64,000 nucleotides of DNA from Methyloligella halotolerans (lineage in GTDB: Bacteria; Pseudomonadota; Alphaproteobacteria; Rhizobiales; Methyloligellaceae), in contig NZ_MASI01000001.1 of the NCBI RefSeq assembly GCF_001708935.1, forward strand, positions 831,240 through 895,239. Reading direction: 5' to 3'. The notes under the pieces were generated by a model. The model was not told the DNA's origin. It searched no databases and saw only the letters and a list, made by a program, of their open reading frames with translations. A program made the translations under genes and the position numbers. Below are positions 22,317 through 34,559 of the stretch, piece after piece. Position 1 is the stretch's first letter. Each line of letters begins with the position of its first letter.

Positions 22317-22497
22317 AGCTCTAATAAGGGCTTGAGGCCGGTTGCCGTCAAGTTAAGGAAGGCCGCGCCGGCCAGCGCCGCTCACGGGCTCCTCACGCAT
22401 TGTTTGGATGTTGTGAGAAGCGCTCCGCGCGCGATGCCATTATTGTCGCTCCAGCTCGACCCTCCGAGCAGCACCCCGGTACGCTGAGGAGCACACA

Positions 22498-22761
22498 ATG
22501 CAGGCTTACGTCACCACCGCAGTCGCATATGCGCTGCTCCTCGGCACCACCGTTCTGGCGACCGCCGATATGCTGAAATATGACGGGATGTGCGCCATGG
22601 GCCTGGCCTCGGGCAAGACAATCCAGACCAACTGCAACATCAGCGAAGAGATCGCCGGAATGCACTACTGCTTCGGCAGCGAAGAGGCGAAGGCCAAGTT
22701 CATGGAAACCCCGGAGCCCAACATCGCCAAGGCCGAGAAGTTCTACCAGAGCCTCGAATAG
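22498..22761 (+). CDS. Small exported YHS-like protein
   Basis: 87 residues. A hydrophobic start (MQAYVTTAVAYALLLGTTVLATA) resembles a signal peptide or single membrane anchor. The rest, MLKYDGMCAMGLASGKTIQTNC then MHYCFGSEEAKAKFMETPEPNIAKAEKFY, matches the pattern of YHS-type metal-binding modules, with Cys residues and the YCF..EEAKAKF signature. GAGGAG lies 8 nt before the ATG. It stands alone after rnpB. Possible role in metal handling; this is inference. Confidence 0.7.
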   Translation: MQAYVTTAVAYALLLGTTVLATADMLKYDGMCAMGLASGKTIQTNCNISEEIAGMHYCFGSEEAKAKFMETPEPNIAKAEKFYQSLE

Positions 22762-22904
22762 CGGTCTCCGCGACACAGATTTCAACCGAGCAAAGTGCGG
22801 CTTCCCCCAAGGCCGCCTTTCGGGCAAGGGCTCGCCCCCCTAGCCTCCGTCCAGGCGGGCCCTTGCCACCCCTTCGCGCTTTCAGAGTGCCCGCGCGCCG
22901 GCGA

Positions 22905-23675
22905 CTATTTCCCCGGGGCGGTGTCGAGGAGGTGGCGCAGGGTCTCCAGAGTCGAGTTGTCGGCCCGACCGTCGATGCGCGCGGGACGGAAGTGGCGCTG
23001 GAACGCCGTCACGACATTCTCGAGCCCCCGCCCGTACGTGCTGGTGATCTCCACCCCATAGCCATAGGCGCCGAGCGCTTCCTGCAGCTCCTGGACGCGG
23101 GCGCCCTCGTCGCCCGTCTCCATGCCGCGATCGTCGCCGATGGCCGCGGGCTCGACCCAGTGGCCGATGCCGGCGGCGTGGAGCCGGCCCCAGTCGAAGG
23201 TCTCGCCGGGATCCTGCTTTCGCGTGGGGGCGATATCAGAGTGGGCGAGTACCCGCGTGGCGGGGATCGCATGGCGGGTCAGGATCTCGCGGCAGAGGGC
23301 TTCGACAGCCTGCATCTGGATGTCCGGATAAGCCGGCAGCTCTCCGGACTCTCCTTTGGCCGGGTGACCCGTATTGTGGATCTCGATGCCGATGGAGCAG
23401 GAGTTCAGATCGGTCTCGCCGGCCCAGAGGCTTTGGCCGGCGTGCCATGCGCGCAGTTCCTCCGGCACCATCTGGGTGATCCGGCCGTTCTCATCGATGA
23501 GATAATGGGCTGAAACCTTGGACTCTTCGGTCGTCAGCCAGTCCAGGGCCTCCTGGGCCGTCGGCATGCCCGTGTAATGGAGAAGGAGCATGTCGGGCGT
23601 GCGGCCGTCGCGGCGTGGCTCGACATTGGGCGATGGGCGCCACGCGGCAAGCGCGCTGTCGGGTGCACCGGTCAT
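22905..23675 (-). CDS. N-acetylmuramoyl-L-alanine amidase, AmpD/Amidase_2 type with PG-binding domain
   Basis: Zinc amidase that cleaves the MurNAc-L-Ala bond of anhydro-muropeptides or murein. 256 residues: an Amidase_2 domain (about 25-165) with ligands H33 (LLLHYTGM), H145 (LAHSDIAP) and D155 (RKQDPGETFDWGRL), then a C-terminal PG_binding_1 domain (VQELQEALGAYGYGVEI...VVTAFQRHFRP). No signal peptide is evident, which suggests a cytoplasmic muropeptide-recycling AmpD rather than an exported AmiD. The two-domain layout is common in rhizobial AmpD. Confidence 0.9.
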   Translation of the reverse strand: MTGAPDSALAAWRPSPNVEPRRDGRTPDMLLLHYTGMPTAQEALDWLTTEESKVSAHYLIDENGRITQMVPEELRAWHAGQSLWAGETDLNSCSIGIEIHNTGHPAKGESGELPAYPDIQMQAVEALCREILTRHAIPATRVLAHSDIAPTRKQDPGETFDWGRLHAAGIGHWVEPAAIGDDRGMETGDEGARVQELQEALGAYGYGVEITSTYGRGLENVVTAFQRHFRPARIDGRADNSTLETLRHLLDTAPGK

Positions 23676-23735
23676 GAGCGCCCTGCTCTTCCAGAAACTG
23701 GCAGAAGGAAAGCCAAGCTAGATGCGCCGCTACTC

Positions 23736-24452
23736 TTAGATGCGCCGTTCTTTGGCGATGGCATCGTAGGATTCGTTGATCGCCGCGAGCTTCTCGGTGG
23801 CGATATTGATGAACTCCGGCGGCACACCGCGGGCCAGCAGCTTGTCGGGATGGTTGTCGGAGACGAGCTTCCGGTAGTGGGCCTTCAGGGCATCGTTGCC
23901 GATGCTCGGATCGACGCCGAGGACCTCGTAAGGATTGCGCCGCTCGGCCACGACATGGCGGGCCCTGATGTAATCGAAATGGCTTTCGGAGAAGCCGAAG
24001 CGCTTGGCGACCTGGCGGAGGAAGTTCTCCTCCCGCGGATGGACGGCGCTGTCGGCCTTGGCGATGTGGAACAGACCTTCCAGCACATCTTCCAAAAGCT
24101 TCTGGTTGCCCTTGAACATGGCAGCCAGCTGCTCGGCGTAGGCCTCGTAGCCGGACACGTCCTGCTTGGCCAAGTTGAAGACGCGGGCGACGTTCTTCAT
24201 CTCGCCCTCGGGCACCTTGAAGACTTCCTTGAACGCCGTCACCTCATCCATGGTGACGACGCCGTCAGCCTTGGCCATCTTGGCGCCGAGCGCGATGACG
24301 CCGACCGTGAAGGCGACCTGATTTTCAGCCGGGGTTTCCTCTTCTTCGCGATCGATCGCGAAGTGGCCCGCGACGCCGCCCAGAAGCGCGCCGATCGGAC
24401 CGCCGATGGCCAGCCCCGCCGCGGCGCCGGCCAATTTCCCCCAAATAGACAT
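23736..24452 (-). CDS. TerB-DnaJ co-chaperone, DjlA-like
   Basis: 238 residues. It begins with a short glycine/alanine-rich hydrophobic stretch (LAGAAAGLAIGGPIGALLGGVAG, about 7-29), which may anchor it in the membrane. A TerB-like helical domain follows (about 48-160, with GAKMAKADGVVTMDEV and AKADSAVHPREENFL repeats). The C-terminal J domain (about 173-237) has the invariant HPD at 201-203. This order matches DjlA-type co-chaperones that stimulate DnaK. GGGGGAG precedes the ATG. It lies 60 bp upstream of the amidase gene on the same strand, possibly one operon. Confidence 0.88.
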   Translation of the reverse strand: MSIWGKLAGAAAGLAIGGPIGALLGGVAGHFAIDREEEETPAENQVAFTVGVIALGAKMAKADGVVTMDEVTAFKEVFKVPEGEMKNVARVFNLAKQDVSGYEAYAEQLAAMFKGNQKLLEDVLEGLFHIAKADSAVHPREENFLRQVAKRFGFSESHFDYIRARHVVAERRNPYEVLGVDPSIGNDALKAHYRKLVSDNHPDKLLARGVPPEFINIATEKLAAINESYDAIAKERRI

Positions 24453-24561
24453 GGGTCTCCCCCAAGATCACATTCGCTCAAGCACAACTTTGCTGAAGCA
24501 TAAGGCTTTTTGCCTGCCACCGCATCGACGTTTTTGCCCCACGGGGCAGGCCTCTAGGGCA

Positions 24562-24957
24562 CTACTCTTGAGAGGCGCCAGACGTTCCCCGGCTGGGATT
24601 GCCGAAGATGGAGAGGGTCGGCTGATCGACGTCCAGACCGGCTCTCAGACGACGCTCGACATGGATCGAGCGGAAAAGACACCAGACGAAAAGCCAAAGG
24701 GTGATGGCGCCGATGAGGCCCCCGGTGACCCAGAGGTAGGTCTCGCCGAAATTGAACAGGCCGCCTGCCGCAACGGCGAAGGCCTCGAAGACCAGTCCGA
24801 AGGAGATGGCGAGGCAAATGGCGGCGCTCAGCGCGGTGACGAAGATCGCCAGCGGGTTGTCGCTGCCGCGCTTGGCAATCGGATGCTCGGGGGTATCGGC
24901 TCTGGTGCTCATGTCGGATGCTTTCGGCGCGCCGTTCGCGAAGAACGTGCCATTCAT
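24562..24957 (-). CDS. Small membrane protein of unknown function
   Basis: 131 residues with two clear membrane segments: about 37-62 (LAIFVTALSAAICLAISFGLVFEAFAV) and about 72-93 (YLWVTGGLIGAITLWLFVWCLF). The N-terminal 35 residues and the C-terminal 38 are polar and probably cytoplasmic. I do not recognise the family. A second ATG at 24912 is possible; neither start has a strong ribosome site. It is separated from the DjlA-like gene by about 110 bp. Confidence 0.65.
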   Translation of the reverse strand: MNGTFFANGAPKASDMSTRADTPEHPIAKRGSDNPLAIFVTALSAAICLAISFGLVFEAFAVAAGGLFNFGETYLWVTGGLIGAITLWLFVWCLFRSIHVERRLRAGLDVDQPTLSIFGNPSRGTSGASQE

Positions 24958-25079
24958 GAAGAATATATCCGCCTGGGTCTTAGCGAGGGCGGCCCAAGCT
25001 TACAAGCCCTCTCGCGATTCCCGCACCATTTGGGTTAGAAGCGGGCTTGATTTTGAAGCTGCACGGCAGAGGAGCATTC

Positions 25080-25610
25080 ATGGCGATCTACGAGCTCGAC
25101 GGCATCAGCCCCGAATTCCCCGAAGACGGTCTTTACTGGGTGGCCGAGACGGCGACCGCGGTCGGCAAGATCCGAATGAAGTCGGACACCAGCATCTGGT
25201 GGGGCTCGGTGCTGCGCGGCGACAACGAGTGGATCGAGATCGGGGAGCGCTCGCAGATCCAGGACAATTCGACGGTGCATACGGATCCCGGCTTCCCGGT
25301 CACCATCGGCAAGGACTGCGTGATCGGACATAACGTCGTGCTGCATGGCTGCACCATCGGCGACAACAGCCTGATCGGGATGGGCGCCATCGTCCTGAAC
25401 GGCGCGAAGATCGGTAGGAACTGTCTGGTCGGCGCGGGCGCGCTGGTGACCGAAGGGAAGGAGTTTCCCGATAATTCGGTGATCCTCGGCGCCCCGGCCA
25501 AGCAAGTGCGCGAGGCAGACGACAAGACTCGCGAGATGATTGCGCGGGGCGCCGACGTTTATGTGCGCCGCTGGAAGCAGTATGCGAAGGGCTGCAAGCG
25601 GATCGACTGA
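25080..25610 (+). CDS. Gamma-class carbonic anhydrase family protein
   Basis: Left-handed beta-helix protein of the gamma-CA/YrdA/PaaY family. 176 residues from MAIYELDGISPEFP; GAGGAG lies 6 nt upstream. Hexapeptide repeats run through IGERSQIQDNSTVHTDPGFPVTIGKDCVIGHNVVLHGCTIGDNSLIGMGA. The three metal His ligands are visible in STVH, IGHN and VLHG. The C-terminal helix (READDKTREMIARGADVYVRRWKQYAKGCKRI) is typical. Family members range from real carbonic anhydrases to acyl-CoA thioesterases, so activity is uncertain. It stands alone between convergent or divergent neighbours. Confidence 0.88.
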   Translation: MAIYELDGISPEFPEDGLYWVAETATAVGKIRMKSDTSIWWGSVLRGDNEWIEIGERSQIQDNSTVHTDPGFPVTIGKDCVIGHNVVLHGCTIGDNSLIGMGAIVLNGAKIGRNCLVGAGALVTEGKEFPDNSVILGAPAKQVREADDKTREMIARGADVYVRRWKQYAKGCKRID

Positions 25611-25620
25611 GGGGCGAAAA

Positions 25621-25642
25621 GAGGCCGGTCACGGCCGGCCTC
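25621..25642. terminator. GC-rich hairpin between convergent genes
   Basis: GAGGCCGG (25621-25628) pairs with CCGGCCTC (25635-25642), nested in an outer GAGGGG/CCCCTC pair. It lies 10 bp after the carbonic anhydrase stop and 11 bp before the stop of the convergent gene. No T-tract follows on either strand, so termination is plausible but not certain. Confidence 0.55.
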
Positions 25643-25653
25643 CCCTCGTTGAA

Positions 25654-26031
25654 CTACTCCACCCGCGTCTCGCGCTCGCTCGTCTCCGGCATCGCGAACT
25701 TGCGATAAACGACGAGGCTCCGAGCGCTCATCACCTGGACCAGCACGATGACGACAAGAAGCACGCCCGTCTTCTGGGCCAGCATGGTGACCCCGTCCCG
25801 CACAGTCTCGGGCTCGCCGCCAAGCGGGAGGGTCACCAGGACAAAGCCGGCGCAGAGGGCGTAGAACCGGAGCACGAGCTGGTTCGCGACGGAGTCCGCA
25901 AGTCCCGGCCGGTCGACGGTGTATTCGGCGAGCAGATCCCACCAGCTCCGATAGAGATGGCGGCCGGCAACCAGAATCAGAACCAGGCTGATCGAAAGGT
26001 ATAAGCCGTCGGCTAGGGCCAGCATCTCCAT
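25654..26031 (-). CDS. Membrane protein of unknown function
   Basis: 125 residues with about three membrane segments: 5-22 (ALADGLYLSISLVLILVA), 50-68 (NQLVLRFYALCAGFVLVTL) and 84-103 (AQKTGVLLVVIVLVQVMSA). Between the first two is a charged stretch with RHLYRSWWDLLAEYTVDRPG. I do not recognise the family. An ATG with AGGAGAATGG-type purine-rich sequence upstream supports the start. It has no obvious functional partner; the next gene is divergent. Confidence 0.65.
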   Translation of the reverse strand: MEMLALADGLYLSISLVLILVAGRHLYRSWWDLLAEYTVDRPGLADSVANQLVLRFYALCAGFVLVTLPLGGEPETVRDGVTMLAQKTGVLLVVIVLVQVMSARSLVVYRKFAMPETSERETRVE

Positions 26032-26203
26032 TCTCCTGTCATTAGAAGGATACCTTGCTTTAGTTATGCTCAGAACGACTATAAGTCAATTGAGCAGCTG
26101 CTGACAGAGTGTCGCAGGGGATGCCGGGCGCAAGACCCGGATCGTTGCGCAAAATTCCGCTTTGCGGCTTTGCATCGCGGCGGGAGCTGTTTAACTCAGG
26201 CCG

Positions 26204-29871
<3,668 letters not shown>

Positions 29872-29989
29872 AATAGGAGCGTCAATTGCCCGAGGCGCCG
29901 GAACGGGCGCTTCGAAGGCTGCCGGCGTCCACTAAGACCAACCCTATGCGGAAGCGTCAGAGCGTATTGCCCCAGCCAAGAGATCGAGA

Positions 29990-30373
29990 TCAAGGCGTCT
30001 GGACGGCTTCGACCTCCATGACGATCGGCGCGTGATGATGCACGGTCATCGCTCCGAAGGGGGTGCCGAGCACGAGCACCTCCTTGCCCACGGCGCCCTG
30101 AAGCTTGGCATGGGTCTCGTCGTCCGCGCCGAAGATATGGACGGTCATGGCCGTATCGATCTGATCGTTCTCGTCGTCGCCCGTCAGACATTCGGGTGCT
30201 TCGAGGTTCAGGATCAAGGCCGACTCGGGCCGGCCGGCGGCATCTTCGAATTCACCGGCGGAGATGACGCCGATCAGCGTTTCATCGCCCCCCGCCTTCA
30301 GGCATCTGTCGGCGAAAGCCGGGCTGGCGACAAGGCAGACTGCGGCGACGGCAAGTGCAAATGTCAAACGCAT
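29990..30373 (-). CDS. Exported protein of unknown function
   Basis: 127 residues from MRLTFALAVAAVCLVASPAFADRCLK, a clear signal peptide with an AFA-D cleavage site. GGGAGGGG lies 5 nt upstream, so I prefer this start to one 10 codons earlier. The mature part is acidic, with SAGEFEDAAGRPESALILNLEAPECL and TPFGAMTVHHHAPIVMEVEAVQ. Two cysteines (in DRCL and PECL) could form a disulfide. The mature pattern resembles DUF4431-type exported proteins, but I am not sure of the family. Confidence 0.72.
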   Translation of the reverse strand: MRLTFALAVAAVCLVASPAFADRCLKAGGDETLIGVISAGEFEDAAGRPESALILNLEAPECLTGDDENDQIDTAMTVHIFGADDETHAKLQGAVGKEVLVLGTPFGAMTVHHHAPIVMEVEAVQTP

Positions 30374-30413
30374 GGAACCCCTCCCTGAGAACGCGTTGGC
30401 CACAAGCTTAGCC

Positions 30414-30452
30414 GAAAAAACAAAAGGCGCGATGCCTGAGCATCACGCCTTT
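30414..30452 (-). terminator. Rho-independent terminator of the DUF2852 gene
   Basis: On the minus strand AAAGGCG-T-GATGC and GCATC-G-CGCCTTT form a long stem (one T-G pair) with a 4-6 nt loop, followed by TTTTGTTTTTT. It lies about 60 bp downstream of the DUF2852 stop codon. Confidence 0.88.
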
Positions 30453-30512
30453 CGCAGAGTTGCCTCTCATATCTGTCTTCAAGCGGCCAGGCTGAGCCTC
30501 GCCGCTCGGCCG

Positions 30513-30923
30513 CTACACGGCGGTGCCGGGCTCCTGGCCGCCGCGATTGCGCTCGGACATGAACTGGTCGAACTCCGCCTTGTCGCGGGCCTCGCGCAGG
30601 CGGGTGAGGAACTGACGGAACTCTTCCGCCTCATCTTCCAGCTTCTTGAGCGTCTCTTCGCGGTATTCGTCGAACGCGGCATTGCCGGTCGGACGGAAAT
30701 GGTTCGCGTGCCGTGCCCAGCGCTTCGCGCCGCAGCCCCAGGTCTTCATCTCGCGCCGCATGTCATTGCGCCACGCATCGCCACCGAAATTTCCCATTCT
30801 TCCGCTCCAAATCAGAAATGCCAGAACGCCGAGGCCGACTGGCCAAAACAGGATGAAGCTGACCACCATCAAGGTGATCCACCCCGCCCGGCCATAGCCG
30901 TCCAAAGTCTCAATAACGTGCAT
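30513..30923 (-). CDS. DUF2852 family membrane protein
   Basis: 136 residues. One or two membrane segments near the N-terminus (GWITLMVVSFILFWPVGLGVLAFLIWSGRM, about 14-43) are followed by a cytoplasmic charged helix. The motif GNAAFDEYREETLKKLEDEAEEFRQFLTRLREARDKAEFDQFMSER is the hallmark of DUF2852, a family found mostly in Rhizobiales. Function is unknown. It is a single-gene unit ending in a strong terminator, with a palindrome upstream at 30942-30958. Confidence 0.87.
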   Translation of the reverse strand: MHVIETLDGYGRAGWITLMVVSFILFWPVGLGVLAFLIWSGRMGNFGGDAWRNDMRREMKTWGCGAKRWARHANHFRPTGNAAFDEYREETLKKLEDEAEEFRQFLTRLREARDKAEFDQFMSERNRGGQEPGTAV

Positions 30924-30941
30924 TGGTGACCCTTCTCTGAG

Positions 30942-30958
30942 TGTGAATGTTATTCACA
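30942..30958. promoter_or_regulatory. TGTGAAT-GTT-ATTCACA palindrome
   Basis: A perfect 7-bp inverted repeat with a 3-bp spacer, 19 bp upstream of the DUF2852 start and about 160 bp before the divergent GH25 gene. The half-site spacing is one base longer than the CRP consensus, so CRP is unlikely. It is probably an operator of an unidentified dimeric regulator. Confidence 0.55.
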
Positions 30959-31119
30959 TTTACATTAGATGGTACGGCCGTGGGATGAGTCAAGACCGCT
31001 CGGTGCGGTGAGGCGACGATTTCGGACGGCGCCCGCGCATCGTTGCAAAGAGATTGTAAACCTCGTTCCTCTTACATAGGGATCACGGGGAATTTCCAAA
31101 GGTTCAGAGCGTTAAAATC

Positions 31120-31893
31120 GTGACGATTTTCGCCTCCAAAGCGCGCGCGGCCGCAATTCTCGGGACCGTGCTTCTGCTGAGCGCGGCTCTTGCGGCGCCG
31201 GCGATCGCGCGTCTGGGCGACAACGATCCGCACCGGGCCGTCTCCCGCGCCCATCAAATGCCCGTGCAGGGCATCGATGTCTCCCAGTGGCAGGGCGATA
31301 TCGACTGGAACCAGGTGCGCCAGGCCGGCATCGACTTCGCCTACATCAAGGCGACCGAGGGCGGGGATCATCTCGATCCGAAATTCCTGCAGAACTGGTA
31401 TGCCGCCAAACGCGCCGGCATCCCTCGGGGCGCCTACCATTTCGTGTATTGGTGCCGGCCCGCCCATGAGCAGGCCCTGTGGTTCATGCTCAACGTTCCG
31501 AACGATCCGGACGCCCTACCCCCGGTTCTGGATGTGGAGTGGAACGGCCATTCGAAGAGCTGCCCCCATAAGATCTCCAAGCAGAAGGCGTTGGAGAAAA
31601 TCCGCATTATCCTGCGGGCCATGGAGATCCATACGGGGATGCGTCCGGTGATCTACACGGATCCGGGCTTCTACCCCGACGTGCTGCACGGCGAGCTCGA
31701 TATCTATCCCTTCTGGGTGCGCTCGACGGCGGCCGAGCCCCACACGATCTATCCGGGACGGAAATGGTCGTTCTGGCAATTCACCACGACAGGCAGCGTG
31801 CCGGGCATCCGCGGCAACGTGGACCGCAATGCGTTCAACGGCAACAAGGCTGCCTGGGGCCGGGTTCTCCAGTCGATCCAGGCGGCGAAGTAG
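31120..31893 (+). CDS. Exported GH25 lysozyme-like muramidase
   Basis: Glycoside hydrolase family 25 (Chalaropsis-type lysozyme) that cleaves MurNAc-GlcNAc bonds. 257 residues from a GTG start. A signal peptide (1-31, ILGTVLLLSAALAAPAIA) is followed by the TIM-barrel catalytic domain. GIDVSQWQGDIDWNQV carries the first Asp, and PVLDVEWNG holds the D-x-E pair with the catalytic Glu. AYIKATEGGDHLDPKF, RGAYHFVYW and WSFWQFTTTGSVPGIRGNVDRNAF are also typical. It is likely periplasmic, acting in wall remodelling. Confidence 0.92.
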   Translation: MTIFASKARAAAILGTVLLLSAALAAPAIARLGDNDPHRAVSRAHQMPVQGIDVSQWQGDIDWNQVRQAGIDFAYIKATEGGDHLDPKFLQNWYAAKRAGIPRGAYHFVYWCRPAHEQALWFMLNVPNDPDALPPVLDVEWNGHSKSCPHKISKQKALEKIRIILRAMEIHTGMRPVIYTDPGFYPDVLHGELDIYPFWVRSTAAEPHTIYPGRKWSFWQFTTTGSVPGIRGNVDRNAFNGNKAAWGRVLQSIQAAK

Positions 31894-31920
31894 AGCTCGC
31901 CGTTCTAGCGAGCCGTAGCG

Positions 31921-32586
31921 CTACGCCGGGCCCGCGCCTCCCGCAGGCCCCTCTCCCAAAACGCCGAGTCCTTTCAGATAGATAAGCATGCCGCTTTCGA
32001 GCACTTCTTCGGGGCTCACCGGCACCTTCCGACGCTCGCCGCGGCTTTCGGACAGGAGCGTCGCGACGCCGTGGGCGAGCGCCCAGATGTGGAGCGAGAC
32101 GAGACGGCTCGGCGGACGCTCCGCCGCCGGCAGGGCCTTGCAAAGCTCGGCAGTGGCCTTCTGCAGAACGTTGAAGGCGTGATCCGCGGCGGGCATGTCC
32201 TGCAGTTCCTTGCCGTTCTCACCGACAGTCTGGAACATCACCGCATAGGCGGCGGGCTCATTGCGCGCGAAATTCAGATAGGCGCGGCCGAGATTCTCGA
32301 TCGCCTGCAACGGGGTGGGCCTGCCGTTGTCCCAGGCCGTCTCGAGCTGGGCGGCAAACCGCTCAAAGCCCGTGCGCGCTACCTCCGACAAAAGCGCGTC
32401 ACGATCGCGGAAATGGCGGTACGGCGCGGCGGGGCTGACGCCGGCAAGGCGTGCGGCCTCCGCCAGGCTGAAGCCGAGCGGTCCGTGCTGCTCAATGAGC
32501 TTGCCAGCCGCATCGAGCAGGACCTGCCTCAGATTGCCGTGATGATAGCCGCGTCCGCGGCGCCATTCGTTGTCGGACGATCCCAT
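31921..32586 (-). CDS. TetR/AcrR family regulator
   Basis: 221 residues. The N-terminal HTH reads YHHGNLRQVLLDAAGKLIEQHGPLGFSLAEAARLAGVSPAAPYRHFRDRDALLSEVARTGF. The C-terminal ligand domain has the LVSLHIWALAHGVATLL pattern of the WHG-type TetR C-terminal family. The target is unknown; it converges with the lysozyme gene and is divergent from the antiporter gene (166 bp between starts), making the antiporter a candidate target. Confidence 0.88.
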   Translation of the reverse strand: MGSSDNEWRRGRGYHHGNLRQVLLDAAGKLIEQHGPLGFSLAEAARLAGVSPAAPYRHFRDRDALLSEVARTGFERFAAQLETAWDNGRPTPLQAIENLGRAYLNFARNEPAAYAVMFQTVGENGKELQDMPAADHAFNVLQKATAELCKALPAAERPPSRLVSLHIWALAHGVATLLSESRGERRKVPVSPEEVLESGMLIYLKGLGVLGEGPAGGAGPA

Positions 32587-32751
32587 GTGAACGGCTTTTA
32601 CTTGAACCGGTTTGCCTTCGCCAGCGGCTTGAGAAGGCGCGTCGCGGCGCGCCGAAATCGTGCTTCAAGCCCGGACGCCCCGGTTGTTCATCTTTTGGAA
32701 TAGCCGCTATGCAAGAGATCGGAGGGCTCAGGACGCGAATCGGGGAAGCGC

Positions 32752-33921
32752 ATGGTTGAACGGGAGACCGCACGAAAAGATCGTTCGAAGCTGGGCGGAT
32801 TAGCGGAATCGATGAGCGATGGCGGGCCGGCCGCGGTCGGTATCGGCACGGTCGTGGCGATGGTGCTGTTCGGAGACGCCCTCCTGGGCGACCTGTCCAA
32901 CTACTTCGTGACCTCCATAACATTCCTGTGGCTGTTCGTGGTCATGGTCTGGTGCGCCTTCGGCGTGCTGCGACATGCCGAGGCCGTCGCGGTGATCCTG
33001 GGTGAGCCTTACGGCACCCTGGTGCTGACTGTCGCGGTCACAGTCATCGAGGTCACTCTGCTGGTCACAATCATGCTGCATGGGGAGAGCAATCCGACGC
33101 TCGCCCGGGACACCATGTTCGCGACGCTGATGCTTGTGCTGAACGGCATGATCGGCGGCGCGCTGTTGATCGGCGGCCTGCGCTACCACACCCAGGAATA
33201 CAATCTGGAGGGCGCGCGCGCCTTCCTCGTGGTGCTCGCGCCGCTGGCGGTGTTCTCGCTGATCGTTCCGAACTACACGGAGACCGTCCCCGATCCGAGC
33301 AGGTATCCGGGCAAGGCGATCATCTTCGCCCTCATCGCCGCCGCCTTCTACTCGATCTTCCTGGCGATCCAGACGACACGCCATCAGAGCTTCTTCGCCC
33401 AGCCGGTGCAGCCCGACCTGGATGCCGATGGCGACGCGCTGGAGCCGGTCATCCACGAGACGGAGTCGCATGGCCTGCTGTTTCACATCCCGATGCTGCT
33501 GGTGACACTGCTTCCCATCGTCATCCTCGCCGAGTATCTCGCCGTGATCATCGATCTGGGGATCGAGAAGAAGGGCCTGCCGGAGGCCCTGGGGGGCATC
33601 GTGGTGGCCCTGATCGTGCTGACCCCGGAAGGTCTGACGGCCATGCGCGCCGCCGCCGCCAACAAGCTGCAGCGCTCGGTCAATGTCTGCCTGGGCTCGG
33701 CGCTCGCCACGCTCGGCCTCACCATCCCCGCGGTTCTGGCTGTCGGGATCGTCGCTCATACCGACATCACTCTGGGCCTTACGGGACTGGAGACGGTGCT
33801 CCTAGTGCTTACCCTCGGCCTCGCGGCATTGACCTTTGGCGGCGTGCGAACGACGGTTTTGCAAGGGCTGGTGCATCTCTTGATGTTCGCTTGCTATCTT
33901 GTGCTGGTGTTCAGCCCCTGA
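32752..33921 (+). CDS. Calcium/cation:proton antiporter, ChaA-type
   Basis: Ca2+:cation antiporter superfamily member exchanging Ca2+ or Na+/K+ for protons. 389 residues with about 11 membrane segments. The two characteristic alpha repeats are visible: GEPYGTLVLTVAVTVIEVTLLVTIMLHG (first) and GGIVVALIVLTPEGLTAMRAAAANKLQRSVNVCLGSALATLGLTIPAV (second), each with the conserved acidic residue (IEV and PEG). A cytosolic acidic loop (PDLDADGDALEPVIHETESHG) lies between. Start ATG has GGGGAAG upstream. Confidence 0.9.
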   Translation: MVERETARKDRSKLGGLAESMSDGGPAAVGIGTVVAMVLFGDALLGDLSNYFVTSITFLWLFVVMVWCAFGVLRHAEAVAVILGEPYGTLVLTVAVTVIEVTLLVTIMLHGESNPTLARDTMFATLMLVLNGMIGGALLIGGLRYHTQEYNLEGARAFLVVLAPLAVFSLIVPNYTETVPDPSRYPGKAIIFALIAAAFYSIFLAIQTTRHQSFFAQPVQPDLDADGDALEPVIHETESHGLLFHIPMLLVTLLPIVILAEYLAVIIDLGIEKKGLPEALGGIVVALIVLTPEGLTAMRAAAANKLQRSVNVCLGSALATLGLTIPAVLAVGIVAHTDITLGLTGLETVLLVLTLGLAALTFGGVRTTVLQGLVHLLMFACYLVLVFSP

Positions 33922-33973
33922 TGCCAGGCAATAAGACGTCTCTGTACGGGAAGCTCCGCGAGGTCAGCCGCTC

Positions 33974-34519
33974 TTGACGAAATCAGTTCAGCGACCGCTG
34001 TCGTCCGCGCCGCTCACACGGCGCCGACGGAAGCCGGGCGCCGCCAAAACTACGCTGCATATCGGCTGGCGGGAGTGGGTCGGGCTGCCCGAGCTGGGCG
34101 TCGCAGCGGTGAAGGCCAAGATCGACACGGGCGCCCGCACCAGCGCGATCCATGCCTGGAAGCTGGAGCCTTTCGAGCGGGACGGCCAGACCTGGCTGCG
34201 CTTCGAGCTGCATCCCGCGCAGCGGACGAAAAGCGGTGCGCTATGCTGCGAGGCCCCCGTCATCGATCGCCGTCAGGTGCGGAGCTCGGGTGGCCACGTC
34301 ACGAACCGCTATGTCATCAGGACGACACTTGCGCTTGGAACGGGAAGCTGGCCGATCGAGTTGACCCTCACAAATCGGGATCAGATGGGTTTTCGAATGC
34401 TGCTCGGCCGAACGGCGCTGAAGCGCGGCGTGCTGATCGATCCGGCGCGTTCTTTCCTGGCCAGCGCCGACCGGGTGCCGGCGCGCCGGAGACCCCGGTC
34501 GAGACCCTCCTCCGGCTAG
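33974..34519 (+). CDS. RimB-like retropepsin-type protease (ATP-dependent zinc protease family)
   Basis: 181 residues from a TTG codon; the first 30 are basic and poorly conserved, so the true start could differ. The core [33 protein letters not shown] has the DTGA active-site motif of retropepsin-like aspartic proteases (family formerly DUF785), and [19 protein letters not shown] is the conserved C-terminal motif. In Pseudomonas the homologue RimB acts with RimK on poly-glutamate tails of ribosomal protein S6. Here rimK follows 40 bp downstream, supporting the same pairing. Confidence 0.85.
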   Translation: MTKSVQRPLSSAPLTRRRRKPGAAKTTLHIGWREWVGLPELGVAAVKAKIDTGARTSAIHAWKLEPFERDGQTWLRFELHPAQRTKSGALCCEAPVIDRRQVRSSGGHVTNRYVIRTTLALGTGSWPIELTLTNRDQMGFRMLLGRTALKRGVLIDPARSFLASADRVPARRRPRSRPSSG

Positions 34520-34559
34520 CGCCGACCCATCCATTCTTTCTTTCGCAGGGGCCCATCGC

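Noticed and set aside
22393..22827. 144-codon minus-strand frame overlapping the YHS-like gene
   Set aside because: The plus-strand small gene has a signal peptide, a good ribosome site and a recognisable Cys motif; the opposite frame has none.
30942..30958. CRP-type site (TGTGA...TCACA)
   Set aside because: The spacer is 7 bp instead of the required 6, so I list it only as an unassigned palindrome.
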